Below are positions 46,107 to 55,558 of a DNA stretch of 64,000 bases, piece by piece. How positions within the stretch are numbered: the stretch's first letter is position 1; every line of letters starts with the position of its first letter. The stretch covers positions 124,001 through 188,000 of the forward strand of contig JAHENC010000002.1 in the NCBI GenBank assembly GCA_024643365.1. Reading direction: 5' to 3'. Position numbers and translations under genes: made by a program. Source of the stretch: Crocinitomicaceae bacterium (GTDB taxonomy: Bacteria > Bacteroidota > Bacteroidia > Flavobacteriales_D > Crocinitomicaceae). The notes beneath the pieces are model-generated. The model was given only the letters and a program-made list of their open reading frames with translations, made no database searches and was not told where the DNA came from.

Positions 46107-47201
46107 TTACCTTAACTGTGACAAAATAGGTTTAGTACGGACAAACTTATTCAATTCATACATCATCAATTGATGCTGCTCTACCGTTGGATGTTTGTCG
46201 TATCCTTTGTTATAAATCCCTTTGTAATAAAAAGAGGCAATTCGTTGATCTCCAGTTTGACGATGTACTTTGATCACCCTTTCAATGCTCTTTTTAAGTT
46301 TATGCTTCAGCTCTTTTCCTGCCATCGGACTTGTACAACATACAAACCAACTATTTGGATAATTTCTTCGTAACTTTTGAAGAAATTGCAGGTACTTTTT
46401 TTCAAACGCTCGTGTTTCATTTCCCCCATCATTTTGACCTAAAGTAATAAAAACAACATCAGGTTTTATCGAGAAAAACCAACTTTTATTTCCCTTTTGA
46501 AAATCAATTCGTTCATATACATGTAGCATGGAATGTTTCACGCCGCAGCAACTTTTATTCATTCCGATACCCGAAACGGAACTCAACATCCAATCGGCTT
46601 TCAAACTTCGTGACAAACGTGCACCATAACTTAAGTAAGCATTATGGTAATCATACCATGATCCTTTACCAAAGGAACAACTTGAGGAATCCGCCCCATT
46701 TCCGCAGGTGATGGAATCTCCAATGAATTCAAATAATCGCTTGCGAGGCTTCTTCCATTTGCACAACTTTTGACAATAAATTCCTTTAATTTTAATAAAA
46801 CCGATGGCACTTTCTGTGTTTTTACAGACCAGCACATGATGACTCCCATTCTTTAAATCTTTAAATAATTGAATCCGATTTATTTTTGAATTCAATTTGA
46901 TGCGCTTCGTTAGGTGATGATCGACTACAATCTCAAGGTAATTGTGTGTTTTCCCGAATTTAACTTCATCTTCTACAATGATATCGCAACTTGTTCCTTG
47001 TGCGACAAATTCAAGATAGGTTCCAGGAGCCCACGTTTTTGGTTCAAGATTCTCTGAAAAGTCAAATCTACCTACATAGTGAATTCGCTTATCATTTGCA
47101 TGAAAAAACGTCTGTGCCTCTTTCTGAGAAAAATGGTAAATGACGTAGACTATCGCTCCTAAAAACACAAATAGGAATCCGTATGTCGCTATTTTTCGCA
47201 T
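46107..47201 (-). CDS. SGNH/GDSL esterase, CE2-like
   Basis: A 364-residue membrane-anchored esterase with an N-terminal span (about 7-25), a beta-sandwich domain (about 38-150) and an SGNH domain. The catalytic residues are visible: Ser163 in GDSIT, the GQND block (255-258) and Asp335-x-His337. The two-domain order is that of carbohydrate esterase family 2, which deacetylates sugars. It starts 4 nt after the acyltransferase gene; the pair could add and remove acyl groups on one surface sugar. Confidence 0.82.
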   Translation of the reverse strand: MRKIATYGFLFVFLGAIVYVIYHFSQKEAQTFFHANDKRIHYVGRFDFSENLEPKTWAPGTYLEFVAQGTSCDIIVEDEVKFGKTHNYLEIVVDHHLTKRIKLNSKINRIQLFKDLKNGSHHVLVCKNTESAIGFIKIKGIYCQKLCKWKKPRKRLFEFIGDSITCGNGADSSSCSFGKGSWYDYHNAYLSYGARLSRSLKADWMLSSVSGIGMNKSCCGVKHSMLHVYERIDFQKGNKSWFFSIKPDVVFITLGQNDGGNETRAFEKKYLQFLQKLRRNYPNSWFVCCTSPMAGKELKHKLKKSIERVIKVHRQTGDQRIASFYYKGIYNKGYDKHPTVEQHQLMMYELNKFVRTKPILSQLR

Positions 47202-47205
47202 GGAA

Positions 47206-48378
47206 TCAAGCGCGTTTTTTGTCCCGCATCTTCATGAAAGGAATTTCAATCCATTGGTATAGAACGTATGAAATAGATATGGTAAATACCCAAAATAATA
47301 AGTAATCTAGTTGCCAATAATTGCCAGGAACGAATTTTCCCACACTATAATTTCCATGAATGGTATGCTTGATGATCGCGATGGTTACTACGTTTAAATT
47401 CACGAGATACATCGAATAGGAAATCAAACTAAAAAAGGAAATCCAAATGGTCCATTTACCAAGACCTTTACGAAGATTAGACATAAAGGGAAGCATAAAA
47501 AATACGGCTAAAGATTTCAAGGTTGGACACCAAATATTTGCAAAAGGACCATAACTTTTACCCATATGGAATTTCGAATAATAAAGTAAATACAAACCAA
47601 CGATGACAAGTAATATGTTCCATTTCGCATTCCACACCTTTGGATAATAGTGTGCGATAAATGCCGCTAAAACACCAAACATGATAGAGTCCATTCTCGG
47701 GATTACTTGATAATCGATTCCATAGGTTAAGAATTTTTTAAACAATTTGATTTGGTACGGATTTGGGTTATCAGAAATGCCGTAAGAATAGTACAAGTAA
47801 TAACGGTAATATGTTATAGCCGCCAACAATCCAAGAGAAACAATTAGAATGGTCCATTTCGTTGAAGATTTGAAAACCATTAGCGCCACAAATAGAATGA
47901 ACGGGACAGATAAATAAAACCATTCCTCAATGCTTAAACTCCATGCCTCTGCAAAGAATCCTGGACGATAATGCCCAAATATATTCTGAGTAAAAATGAA
48001 AAAACGATACCATTCTTTCGGGAAATTCACTGGAAAAAACAACAAGGTATAAGCCAAGAGGAAAAGGAGTACCACCAAATAAACCGGAAGCGTTCGCATC
48101 CATCGTCGCTTCCAGAAATCTAAAAGTCCTGACCAGGTAGCTTCTTGCTTATTGACAATTTTCACCAATATTCCTCCGATTAAAAATCCGCTTAAAACAA
48201 AGAAAATGGCTACACCATCATACAAAAACGGGTTGACTGCTTTTTTAAATTCTTTGGGGACAAGGATTAAACTATGTCCGAGCAAGACCATGAAAATGGC
48301 TACAAAACGTAATACATCCAAACCAAAAATTCTGTTTTCTGAAATCTCAAATTGAAACAATCGACGAAGGATGGACAT
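47206..48378 (-). CDS. Acyltransferase family 3 (OafA-like) membrane protein
   Basis: A 390-residue membrane protein with about ten spans. It opens with the family pattern IFGLDVLRFVAIFMVLLGHS, containing the catalytic-type RFxAxxxVxxxH block, and has WSLSIEEWFYL in the middle. It should transfer acetyl or another acyl group to an extracytoplasmic sugar. It lacks a C-terminal SGNH domain, but a separate SGNH gene follows directly. Confidence 0.92.
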   Translation of the reverse strand: MSILRRLFQFEISENRIFGLDVLRFVAIFMVLLGHSLILVPKEFKKAVNPFLYDGVAIFFVLSGFLIGGILVKIVNKQEATWSGLLDFWKRRWMRTLPVYLVVLLFLLAYTLLFFPVNFPKEWYRFFIFTQNIFGHYRPGFFAEAWSLSIEEWFYLSVPFILFVALMVFKSSTKWTILIVSLGLLAAITYYRYYLYYSYGISDNPNPYQIKLFKKFLTYGIDYQVIPRMDSIMFGVLAAFIAHYYPKVWNAKWNILLVIVGLYLLYYSKFHMGKSYGPFANIWCPTLKSLAVFFMLPFMSNLRKGLGKWTIWISFFSLISYSMYLVNLNVVTIAIIKHTIHGNYSVGKFVPGNYWQLDYLLFWVFTISISYVLYQWIEIPFMKMRDKKRA

Positions 48379-48409
48379 TACTTAAAACTAAATTTGTTTG
48401 ACAATAATC

Positions 48410-48417
48410 CAAATTTA
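48410..48417 (-). promoter_or_regulatory. -7 promoter box of the acyltransferase operon
   Basis: The minus strand reads TAAATTTG, an exact -7 match, 31 nt before the start at 48378. No -33 box at suitable spacing. Confidence 0.35.
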
Positions 48418-48542
48418 AACAATGTTTTAGTATTTCCTTTGATTTACACCAAATTGTGAATAGAAAGAACTGCAATATTTTGGAGTGAATTTTGTAAGTT
48501 GAACAACACATTTGACTAATTTCGTTTTTCCAATTCGTTTCA

Positions 48543-49958
48543 ATGAAAAAGTTTAGCTATTTCACCTTCCTATTTTTGCTTCAATTACATGTGAATGCTG
48601 CGATCAAATTACCAGCGATACTGAGTGATAACATGGTCTTGCAACAAAAAAGTGTAGTGAAATTATGGGGGATTAGCACTATCAAAAAAAACATCAGTGT
48701 ACGGGTGAGTTGGTCGAATACGCTTTTCTCGTGCGCATCTAAACCTGATGGATCTTGGGAACTCAGCATTTTTACTCCAAAAGGATCTTACGAAAAACAA
48801 AGCATCACCATCAGTGATGGCCTGCCCATTACCTTAACGAACATCTTGATTGGTGAAGTATGGCTGTGTGCTGGGCAATCCAATATGGCTATGACTTATT
48901 CTGGATACCGAAATCAACCCATAGCCAATGCAAAAGAAGATATAGAGAAAGCAACTGAGGAAAGTGGGATTCGTATGTTCAACGTTGATAAAACGGCTTC
49001 CAATACACCAACGAACTCTATCAAAGGAAAATGGTTGCTCAGCAACCCGAAAAACTTGTTGTCATTTAGCGTTGTCGGATACACCTACGCTCAGCAACTT
49101 CAAAAAACACTGAATTGCCCCGTTGGAATTATAAATAGTAGCTACGGTGGGTCAACTATTGAAGGATGGCTGAATCAAACTACGGTCCAGAAATATACAG
49201 ACTATCCAGCAAATGCGATTATCAGCGATTCTTTAAGTCATTTGCGTCCGTGCGTGATGTTTCAGGGGATGATCAGACCACTACGGAATTACCAAATCAA
49301 AGGAATAACTTGGTATCAAGGAGAAGGAAATGTTGGTCGCTCAGCAACCTATGCGCAAAAGCTTCAGGACCTCGCTTATCTATGGCGTTTTACGTTTGAC
49401 AATCCAGAACTCCCCTTTTATGTGGTCGAAATTGCCCCTTATCTGTATGAAAGTATAAGTGAACCAGCAAAAATCCGAGAAGCGCAATACATCGCTACAA
49501 ATACACTAGTGCATGCAGGCATGGTTTCAACGAATGATTTAGTTCCTGAAGTCGAATCGAACAACATTCATCCATCGAATAAACGAACAATTGGGGAAAG
49601 ATTGGGAGATTTATCCTTGCTTAAAACATATGACTACGATTCCATTGAAGCACTTTCACCCAGTTTTAATCGACTCGAAATCCGCAATGATTCGGTGATT
49701 TTATTTTTTGACAATGCATACCAAGGTCTTATGCATGATGGGAAAATCATCGGATTTGAACTTGGTGATAGCTTACATGCATTCCATCCTGTTGATGCTC
49801 GGATTGGAAAAGAAAAAAACACCGTAATTATCCATCTTGAAACGGGAACAACTTTTCATGCGCTTCGATACTGTTTTAAAAACTACCAAGTGGGAAATAT
49901 AAAAAACAGTGTTGGATTACCATTAATTCCTTTTCGAACCGATACATGGGAAGATTGA
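48543..49958 (+). CDS. Sialate O-acetylesterase-like protein
   Basis: A 471-residue secreted esterase. Signal peptide 1-19; N-terminal beta domain typical of the family (KLPAILSDNMVLQQKS); catalytic Ser113 in CAGQSNM; GITWYQGEGN block; and a late Asn-Ile-His-Pro-Ser (ESNNIHPSNKRTIGERL) carrying the active-site His. It removes O-acetyl groups from sialic acid or other sugars in characterised relatives. It is divergent from the acyltransferase-CE2 operon. Confidence 0.88.
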   Translation: MKKFSYFTFLFLLQLHVNAAIKLPAILSDNMVLQQKSVVKLWGISTIKKNISVRVSWSNTLFSCASKPDGSWELSIFTPKGSYEKQSITISDGLPITLTNILIGEVWLCAGQSNMAMTYSGYRNQPIANAKEDIEKATEESGIRMFNVDKTASNTPTNSIKGKWLLSNPKNLLSFSVVGYTYAQQLQKTLNCPVGIINSSYGGSTIEGWLNQTTVQKYTDYPANAIISDSLSHLRPCVMFQGMIRPLRNYQIKGITWYQGEGNVGRSATYAQKLQDLAYLWRFTFDNPELPFYVVEIAPYLYESISEPAKIREAQYIATNTLVHAGMVSTNDLVPEVESNNIHPSNKRTIGERLGDLSLLKTYDYDSIEALSPSFNRLEIRNDSVILFFDNAYQGLMHDGKIIGFELGDSLHAFHPVDARIGKEKNTVIIHLETGTTFHALRYCFKNYQVGNIKNSVGLPLIPFRTDTWED

Positions 49959-50043
49959 TAAATCTAAATTAACCCAAGAAAATAAAATTAACCGATTCAT
50001 TTTACTATCTTTAATTTAGAAAATAATTGACACGAAAGGCACA

Positions 50044-50790
50044 ATGATAGAGACAAATCAAACAAACGAAATAAGTCAGAAAAAAAGAAAACAATCTGCA
50101 CTTGGTATCATTTTACTCATCATCGGAGGAATTTGGTTTGCCAAGGAAAGTGGCGTGACTTTCCCCGATTGGATGTTTGGATTTCACAGCGTATTTTTTC
50201 TCATCGGTATTTACCAACTTTTCAAAAATGGATTGAACCAAATTGGAGCGTATGTTTGGATATTTATAAGTTTTGCTTTCATGTTAGAGCATTTTTTATC
50301 TTGGGAATTTAGGCCGTATTTTTTACCATTAATTTTAGTCGTTTTAGGAATAACTTTAATTTTTAATCCAATTAGAGGGTGGAGGAAACGAAATTCAACT
50401 AACGATTCAATCGGTCAAAATAAGGACAAATATTCGATTGATAATGGCGTTTCCATTCAAGTTTTCATGGGAGGAGTACAGAAAACAATAACTTCAAATG
50501 AATTTCACGGTGGAACAATCAACTGTTTCATGGGAGGTGTTGAAGTATTTTTCACGAATTCTACTTTTCAAGAATGTCCCATAATTGAGATTTCCAACAC
50601 CATGGGTGGAGTTGAATTATATTTGCCTGCAAATTGGGAAATAAAAAATAACTTGAGTGTTTATTTAGGTGGGGTAAAAGACAATAGAAATAAGTCGAAA
50701 ATTGAAAGTACATCCAAAAAGTATATTCAATTAAAAGGAACAATAATAATGGGTGGGGTAGAAATAAAGGACATTCTTTTAGTCAAGTGA
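50044..50790 (+). CDS. LiaF-like transmembrane protein
   Basis: A 248-residue protein with about four N-terminal membrane segments (28-110) and a C-terminal domain built on repeated GGV turns: VFMGGVQ, CFMGGVEV, NTMGGVELYL, YLGGVKD and IMGGVEI. This pattern defines the LiaF/cell-wall-active-antibiotic response domain, a beta-solenoid. LiaF relatives dampen envelope-stress two-component systems, but no such system is encoded nearby. The next gene starts inside its stop codon. Confidence 0.8.
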   Translation: MIETNQTNEISQKKRKQSALGIILLIIGGIWFAKESGVTFPDWMFGFHSVFFLIGIYQLFKNGLNQIGAYVWIFISFAFMLEHFLSWEFRPYFLPLILVVLGITLIFNPIRGWRKRNSTNDSIGQNKDKYSIDNGVSIQVFMGGVQKTITSNEFHGGTINCFMGGVEVFFTNSTFQECPIIEISNTMGGVELYLPANWEIKNNLSVYLGGVKDNRNKSKIESTSKKYIQLKGTIIMGGVEIKDILLVK

Positions 50791-52940
50791 TCTATAAAAA
50801 AATCAAGTATAACTGGGTGATATTTTTATTATTGCTCGTACCTGGCACTTTCCTTTGTCTTTGGATACCAGAGTTAATATTTCATCCAAATGACATCCTT
50901 TTAGCCGGTGACGGTGATGGACTGAAAAGTTATTTTTGCTTTTTTTACCACACACATTACGACGATTCCCTAATCCACTTTTCCGGAATGAATTACCCAC
51001 ATGGGGAACATTATTTATTTACGGATGGATTTCCATCTATTGCTTGGATTATTCAACTTCTTCCCTTCCTAAAACCTTATGGAATTGCCATCATTCACTT
51101 AAGTTTGCTTTTAAGTTTATGGCTCACACCACTTTTTATCTATTTAGTATTAAAGAAATTTCGAACGGAGACTTGGATTGCTCTTACAGGATCGCTCATC
51201 TTATTTTTCCTTCAACCACAGTTTCCTCGGTTATTTAGTCATTTAAGTTTAGCTTATTCCATCTTTTTTCCTTTGTCTTGGTATTTGTTCATCCGATACA
51301 AGGAAAGCATAGCGTCGAAAAAATGGATGTTTATTTTAATCATCAATCAACTTTTCTGGTATTTCATGCATCCTTACCTCGGATTCATGATCACCTTATT
51401 TTACGGGATTCAGTGGGCTTTGCAACAAGTATCTAAAACACTTCCATGGAAGGTGCGCTTAATGGACCTGATTCCAATTGTTTTTCCTGTATTATTCGTT
51501 CAGCTGTTTTTGAAATGGACCGATCACATCACGGATCGACCATTAAATCCATATGGTTTTTTCGAATATCAAGCGCATTGGAAAAGTATTTTCTTACCTC
51601 CGAAGGGTCAGCTTCATCAATGGATAGAACAGTTTATCTCCTTCGAGGAATTTCGCTGGGAAGGACAAGCTTACGTAGGCTTCCTAACCATCTTCATGCT
51701 CAGTATTGGACTGATTTATGGGATGGTTTACCTGCTGAAAAGACGCTCAACATTGATTGATGATGTAACTCGAAATTTACTCTTTGCGTTAATTGCCGCT
51801 TTATTTATCTTGATTCTTTCCTTTGGTTTTCCTTTTAATGGTAATCCAGGTTGGTTAGAAACACTTACTTTTCTGAAACAATTCAGGGCACTTGGAAGAT
51901 TCTCCTGGCCATTTTTCTATGTGAGTGGAATCCTTGGAATCGTCGTTTTATCTTTTCTTTACAAACAATTAAGTTCTTTCGAAAAAAATTCAGCTAGACC
52001 TTATTTATCCATCGTTTTTGTTTCCGTATTATTCGGTGTTCAGTTCCTTGAAGCATGGAACTTATTGGTCATTCCGAAATCCTTTTCCGCAAATATATTC
52101 GAGCCTAAAAACCTAAATAAGCATGAAAAAACATTGATTAAATTCTGTAAAAAAGGGACGAATCATGCCATATTGCCACTTCCGTGGTTTCATATTGGAT
52201 CTGAGATTTATGGGAAAGAAGCAAGCGCTGAAACACTTCGAAATTCATTTCTTCTATCAGCACATACCGGTATTCCGTTATACGCGGTCATGATGGGACG
52301 AACCTCCAAACAGCAAACAGTTGATTACTTTCATTCTTTAGGGATGGAAAAGACTTTGGCTCAAACGAACTTAAACAAACTCTGGATATATCATTCAGCT
52401 TCAAGTACCTTATATGATGAAGACGAGCAATTTATTTTTAACAACGCCAATTCCATTTATCACAATCACTTTGGTGATTTAATGTCTTATTCGAAACTTC
52501 CAAATTATCAAGAATCGAACAGAACATTCAAACAAATCGTTTCAGATAATTTTGATGATCAAAAGAAATGGGGCGGACAGATTGTTCACAATAAATACCA
52601 TGGACTCATTGAGAATTATAATACACTTGTCACATTAGATTCCAATCAAGTGAAACCAGGGTGTTGGTACGAGATCACATTTGACTATTTTCCTGATTGG
52701 AAAAAACCAATAGACAATGTATGTTACCTTGAATACATTGACTCAAAAACGGAGGAGGTACATTGGTTTTATGAACGAAGTGTCGGATCTTACACAGGAA
52801 TTCAACGCAACTCAATCAAAGTGAAAATTCGCTTTAAATCTCAGGATTTTCTATGCAAGTATAATTGCTTCCTACGCGGTTCGGGGAAGAATATCTTTTT
52901 TGATGTAGACAACCTTCGTGTGCGAGAATTGCTTAAATAA
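50787..52940 (+). CDS. Large polytopic membrane protein, possible GT-C glycosyltransferase
   Basis: A 717-residue protein with around eleven membrane segments in the first 430 residues and a soluble C-terminal part. The first extracytoplasmic loop has LAGDGDGLKSYF, an acidic motif as in GT-C enzymes and YfhO-type proteins. The C-terminal region (about 570-715) looks like a carbohydrate-binding beta-sandwich. The start is GTG at 50787, overlapping the preceding stop (GTGA), so translation is coupled. A polyprenyl-linked sugar donor is inferred. Confidence 0.7.
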   Translation: MIYKKIKYNWVIFLLLLVPGTFLCLWIPELIFHPNDILLAGDGDGLKSYFCFFYHTHYDDSLIHFSGMNYPHGEHYLFTDGFPSIAWIIQLLPFLKPYGIAIIHLSLLLSLWLTPLFIYLVLKKFRTETWIALTGSLILFFLQPQFPRLFSHLSLAYSIFFPLSWYLFIRYKESIASKKWMFILIINQLFWYFMHPYLGFMITLFYGIQWALQQVSKTLPWKVRLMDLIPIVFPVLFVQLFLKWTDHITDRPLNPYGFFEYQAHWKSIFLPPKGQLHQWIEQFISFEEFRWEGQAYVGFLTIFMLSIGLIYGMVYLLKRRSTLIDDVTRNLLFALIAALFILILSFGFPFNGNPGWLETLTFLKQFRALGRFSWPFFYVSGILGIVVLSFLYKQLSSFEKNSARPYLSIVFVSVLFGVQFLEAWNLLVIPKSFSANIFEPKNLNKHEKTLIKFCKKGTNHAILPLPWFHIGSEIYGKEASAETLRNSFLLSAHTGIPLYAVMMGRTSKQQTVDYFHSLGMEKTLAQTNLNKLWIYHSASSTLYDEDEQFIFNNANSIYHNHFGDLMSYSKLPNYQESNRTFKQIVSDNFDDQKKWGGQIVHNKYHGLIENYNTLVTLDSNQVKPGCWYEITFDYFPDWKKPIDNVCYLEYIDSKTEEVHWFYERSVGSYTGIQRNSIKVKIRFKSQDFLCKYNCFLRGSGKNIFFDVDNLRVRELLK

Positions 52941-52967
52941 CAAAGGACAAATTGCTTTGTCCTTTGT
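52940..52967. terminator. Bidirectional hairpin terminator
   Basis: ACAAAGGACAAA and TTTGTCCTTTGT form a perfect 12-bp stem with a 4-nt loop, exactly between the convergent membrane-protein and carbonic-anhydrase genes. The stem starts at the last base of the membrane-protein stop codon. T runs are weak, so efficiency is uncertain. Confidence 0.7.
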
Positions 52968-52974
52968 CTTCATG

Positions 52975-53610
52975 TTAAATGTCTAATTGATATACCTCGG
53001 ATAATGATTTATTGTCTTTCAGATTAATCTCCAAATCTTTGATTATTCCATCGTGAATATCATAAACCCACCCGTGAACATGAACCTCTTGACCGCTTTC
53101 CCATGCCGTTTGAACAATTGAAGTTTTTCCTAAGTCCAACACTTGTTCCACAACATTAAGCTCAACAAATCGGTTAAAACGATCCTTCTCATCTTTAATT
53201 TCATTCAATTCATCCTGATGAAAACGATAAACGTCTTTTATGTGGCGAATCCAGTTATCGATAAGTCCGATGTGTTTGTTTGTCATGGCAGCTTGTACCC
53301 CACCACAACCGTAATGACCACAAACGATAATGTGTTTGACCTTTAATACATTCACCGCATAATCCAAGACAGATAACATATTCATGTCAGAATGTACCAC
53401 CATGTTAGCTATGTTACGGTGAACAAAAACCTCACCTGGTTTTGCTCCAATGATTTCATTCGCGGGAACTCGGCTATCCGCACAACCGATCCACAATATG
53501 GGTGGACTTTGTCCAAGTGATAAACGATTAAAATAATTAGGGTCTTGCGCCAATTTTGACTTCACCCAATCCTTATTATTCTGTAATAATTGATTATATA
53601 AATTTTCCAT
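52975..53610 (-). CDS. Beta-class carbonic anhydrase
   Basis: A 211-residue zinc enzyme interconverting CO2 and bicarbonate. Zinc ligands Cys43, His99 and Cys102 are present (GCADSRVPA and CGHYGCGG), as is the Asp45-Arg47 dyad. Length is typical. It starts 7 nt after the SulP transporter gene; this SulP-carbonic anhydrase pairing suggests bicarbonate uptake or pH control. Confidence 0.96.
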   Translation of the reverse strand: MENLYNQLLQNNKDWVKSKLAQDPNYFNRLSLGQSPPILWIGCADSRVPANEIIGAKPGEVFVHRNIANMVVHSDMNMLSVLDYAVNVLKVKHIIVCGHYGCGGVQAAMTNKHIGLIDNWIRHIKDVYRFHQDELNEIKDEKDRFNRFVELNVVEQVLDLGKTSIVQTAWESGQEVHVHGWVYDIHDGIIKDLEINLKDNKSLSEVYQLDI

Positions 53611-53617
53611 GTGAATG

Positions 53618-55165
53618 TTATCTTAAATGTTGAAAATTGATCAGTTCGAAATCTATTTCCTTGTGAACTGACCCATATTTTTTAAATTCTTCTAATAATT
53701 CCAGAATATCCTGGTCAATACTCTTGCAATTACTTGCATCAATGATGATCTTAGAATGAGGTGCCGCATTTTCTAATGTTGTATGAATTCCTACCTTATT
53801 CAAAAAAGTTACTTCTTCAGATAATCTGATGTGTAATTCACCATCTGCTTCAGTCTTCGTAAAGTGATTTTGAGAATTTCTTCGTAAAATAAAGTATATA
53901 GAAACAACAAGTCCAATCCCTATACCTTTTAATAAATCCGTAAAAAGAACACCTACTATGGTAAGAATAAATGGAATAAACTGATCCATTCCTTTTACAT
54001 ACATTTCTTTAAATAATCCTGCTTTGGTTAATTTATATCCAACCATAATTAATATAGCTGCGAGAGACGCTAAAGGAATCTGATTCAACAAGGCAGGTAA
54101 AAGAATAACGGCTAAAATTAAAAGTACACCATGAATTACTGCTGCTAACTTCGTTTTTCCACCAGCATCGATATTTGCAGAACTACGAACAACTACTTGA
54201 GTTATAGGTAAACCACCGATAAGGCCAGAAAAAATATTTCCAATGCCTTGAGCTGTTAGCTCGCGACTTGTAGGCGTTGTATTTTTTTCTGGATCCAACT
54301 TATCAGTTGCCTCGACACTGAGCAAAGTTTCCAAACTAGCAACAAGTGCAATAGTTATCGCAACGGTGTAGACTTGCCAATTTCCTAATGCGCTGAAATC
54401 TGGAAAAAAAAGAACATTAGAAATTTCTGAAATGCTTTTTAATACTGGTAATTGAACCAAATGTTTGGAACTGACCTCAAGAAAGGATCCTTTGGTCATT
54501 AATTGAATCACGACACCTATCAATACTACTATGAGTGCACTCGGAATTAATTTCATCACGCTGTTTTTCTTAAAGAAAGGTTTATCCAAAATAATGATGA
54601 TCAATATGGATAAGAGGCCTATTAATACGGATCCTTCTTGGAACGCATTCATGGAATAGGCTAACTCAGTAAAGGTATTATGTCCGTCAAATTGCCAGAA
54701 GGACTCATCTCCAAAAAAGTCCTTGTCGTAACCCAGTAAATGAGGGATTTCTTTCAAAATTAAGGTAATACCGATTGCTGCCAACATTCCTTTAATTACT
54801 GAAGTTGGAACATACTTGGCGATGATCCCTAATTTAAAGAGGCCAAAAATGAGCTGAATAACTCCAGCCAAAATCACAGAGACCAAAAAAGCCTCATAAC
54901 TTCCAAGGATTCCAATGGATGAAATAATGATTGTGATTAATCCGGCTGCTGGACCAGAAACCCCTACACGGGAACCACTAATTATCCCAACAACAATTCC
55001 ACCAATAACTCCAGCTAAAAGTCCGGGGAACACACTCGGTAAAGCGGGTATGTCTTCCACATTTGTAGAAGCCAATCCAATACCGAGACAAAGTGGCAAA
55101 GCCACTAAAAATACCACTAATCCTGCGAGAAAATCTTTCCCGATAAATTTATTCAATACACTCAT
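53618..55165 (-). CDS. SulP-family anion transporter
   Basis: A 515-residue inner-membrane carrier with about ten to twelve membrane segments: the typical GLVVFLVALPLCLGIGLAS and SGPAAGLITIIIS motifs near the start, and GGLPITQVVVRSSANIDAGG. A short STAS domain follows at the C-terminus (from about 440, SKIIIDASNCKSIDQD). It lies directly upstream of a carbonic anhydrase gene, so bicarbonate is the likeliest substrate, rather than sulfate (inference). The small protein gene at 55191 precedes it by 25 nt. Confidence 0.9.
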   Translation of the reverse strand: MSVLNKFIGKDFLAGLVVFLVALPLCLGIGLASTNVEDIPALPSVFPGLLAGVIGGIVVGIISGSRVGVSGPAAGLITIIISSIGILGSYEAFLVSVILAGVIQLIFGLFKLGIIAKYVPTSVIKGMLAAIGITLILKEIPHLLGYDKDFFGDESFWQFDGHNTFTELAYSMNAFQEGSVLIGLLSILIIIILDKPFFKKNSVMKLIPSALIVVLIGVVIQLMTKGSFLEVSSKHLVQLPVLKSISEISNVLFFPDFSALGNWQVYTVAITIALVASLETLLSVEATDKLDPEKNTTPTSRELTAQGIGNIFSGLIGGLPITQVVVRSSANIDAGGKTKLAAVIHGVLLILAVILLPALLNQIPLASLAAILIMVGYKLTKAGLFKEMYVKGMDQFIPFILTIVGVLFTDLLKGIGIGLVVSIYFILRRNSQNHFTKTEADGELHIRLSEEVTFLNKVGIHTTLENAAPHSKIIIDASNCKSIDQDILELLEEFKKYGSVHKEIDFELINFQHLR

Positions 55166-55190
55166 TTGAAACGTTTTAATGAACAGTTAA

Positions 55191-55541
55191 CTAACTAAAC
55201 TTTAAAACGGCTTCAGGAGGTTGATGATATTTAAAAGGAAATAATAGCGATTGTGAATGCCTATATGTAAAGAATACATTCTTTTCGGTTGGGAAGAAAA
55301 GATTCAATTCTGAATGTAAAAAGTACTCCTTCTCTAGTTCTTCCTCCAATAAAAGGGAGAAATCACCTTCATCAGAAGAATCTAATTCATCCGAAAAATC
55401 GCCGTCAGACGTTAGTTCTGTATCAAAAGAAATGATGTTAGAATCCATATTGAAAGAAACCATGGTCACCAAGAATAATTGACTGATAAAAACCAGCAAA
55501 AAAAACGTGGACAACTCTTTTGATTTCAATTTAAAATTCAT
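55191..55541 (-). CDS. Hypothetical exported or membrane-anchored small protein
   Basis: A 116-residue protein with one hydrophobic N-terminal segment (about 11-31), then a very acidic stretch (about 42-72: repeated DGDFSDE, SSDEGDFS and LLEEELEKE) and an aromatic C-terminus with QPPEAVLKF. I do not recognise the family. It lies 25 nt upstream of the SulP gene and 17 nt after kbl, on the same strand; a link to the transporter is a guess from position. Confidence 0.6.
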   Translation of the reverse strand: MNFKLKSKELSTFFLLVFISQLFLVTMVSFNMDSNIISFDTELTSDGDFSDELDSSDEGDFSLLLEEELEKEYFLHSELNLFFPTEKNVFFTYRHSQSLLFPFKYHQPPEAVLKFS

Positions 55542-55558
55542 GGATTCAGTCCCTTTTC

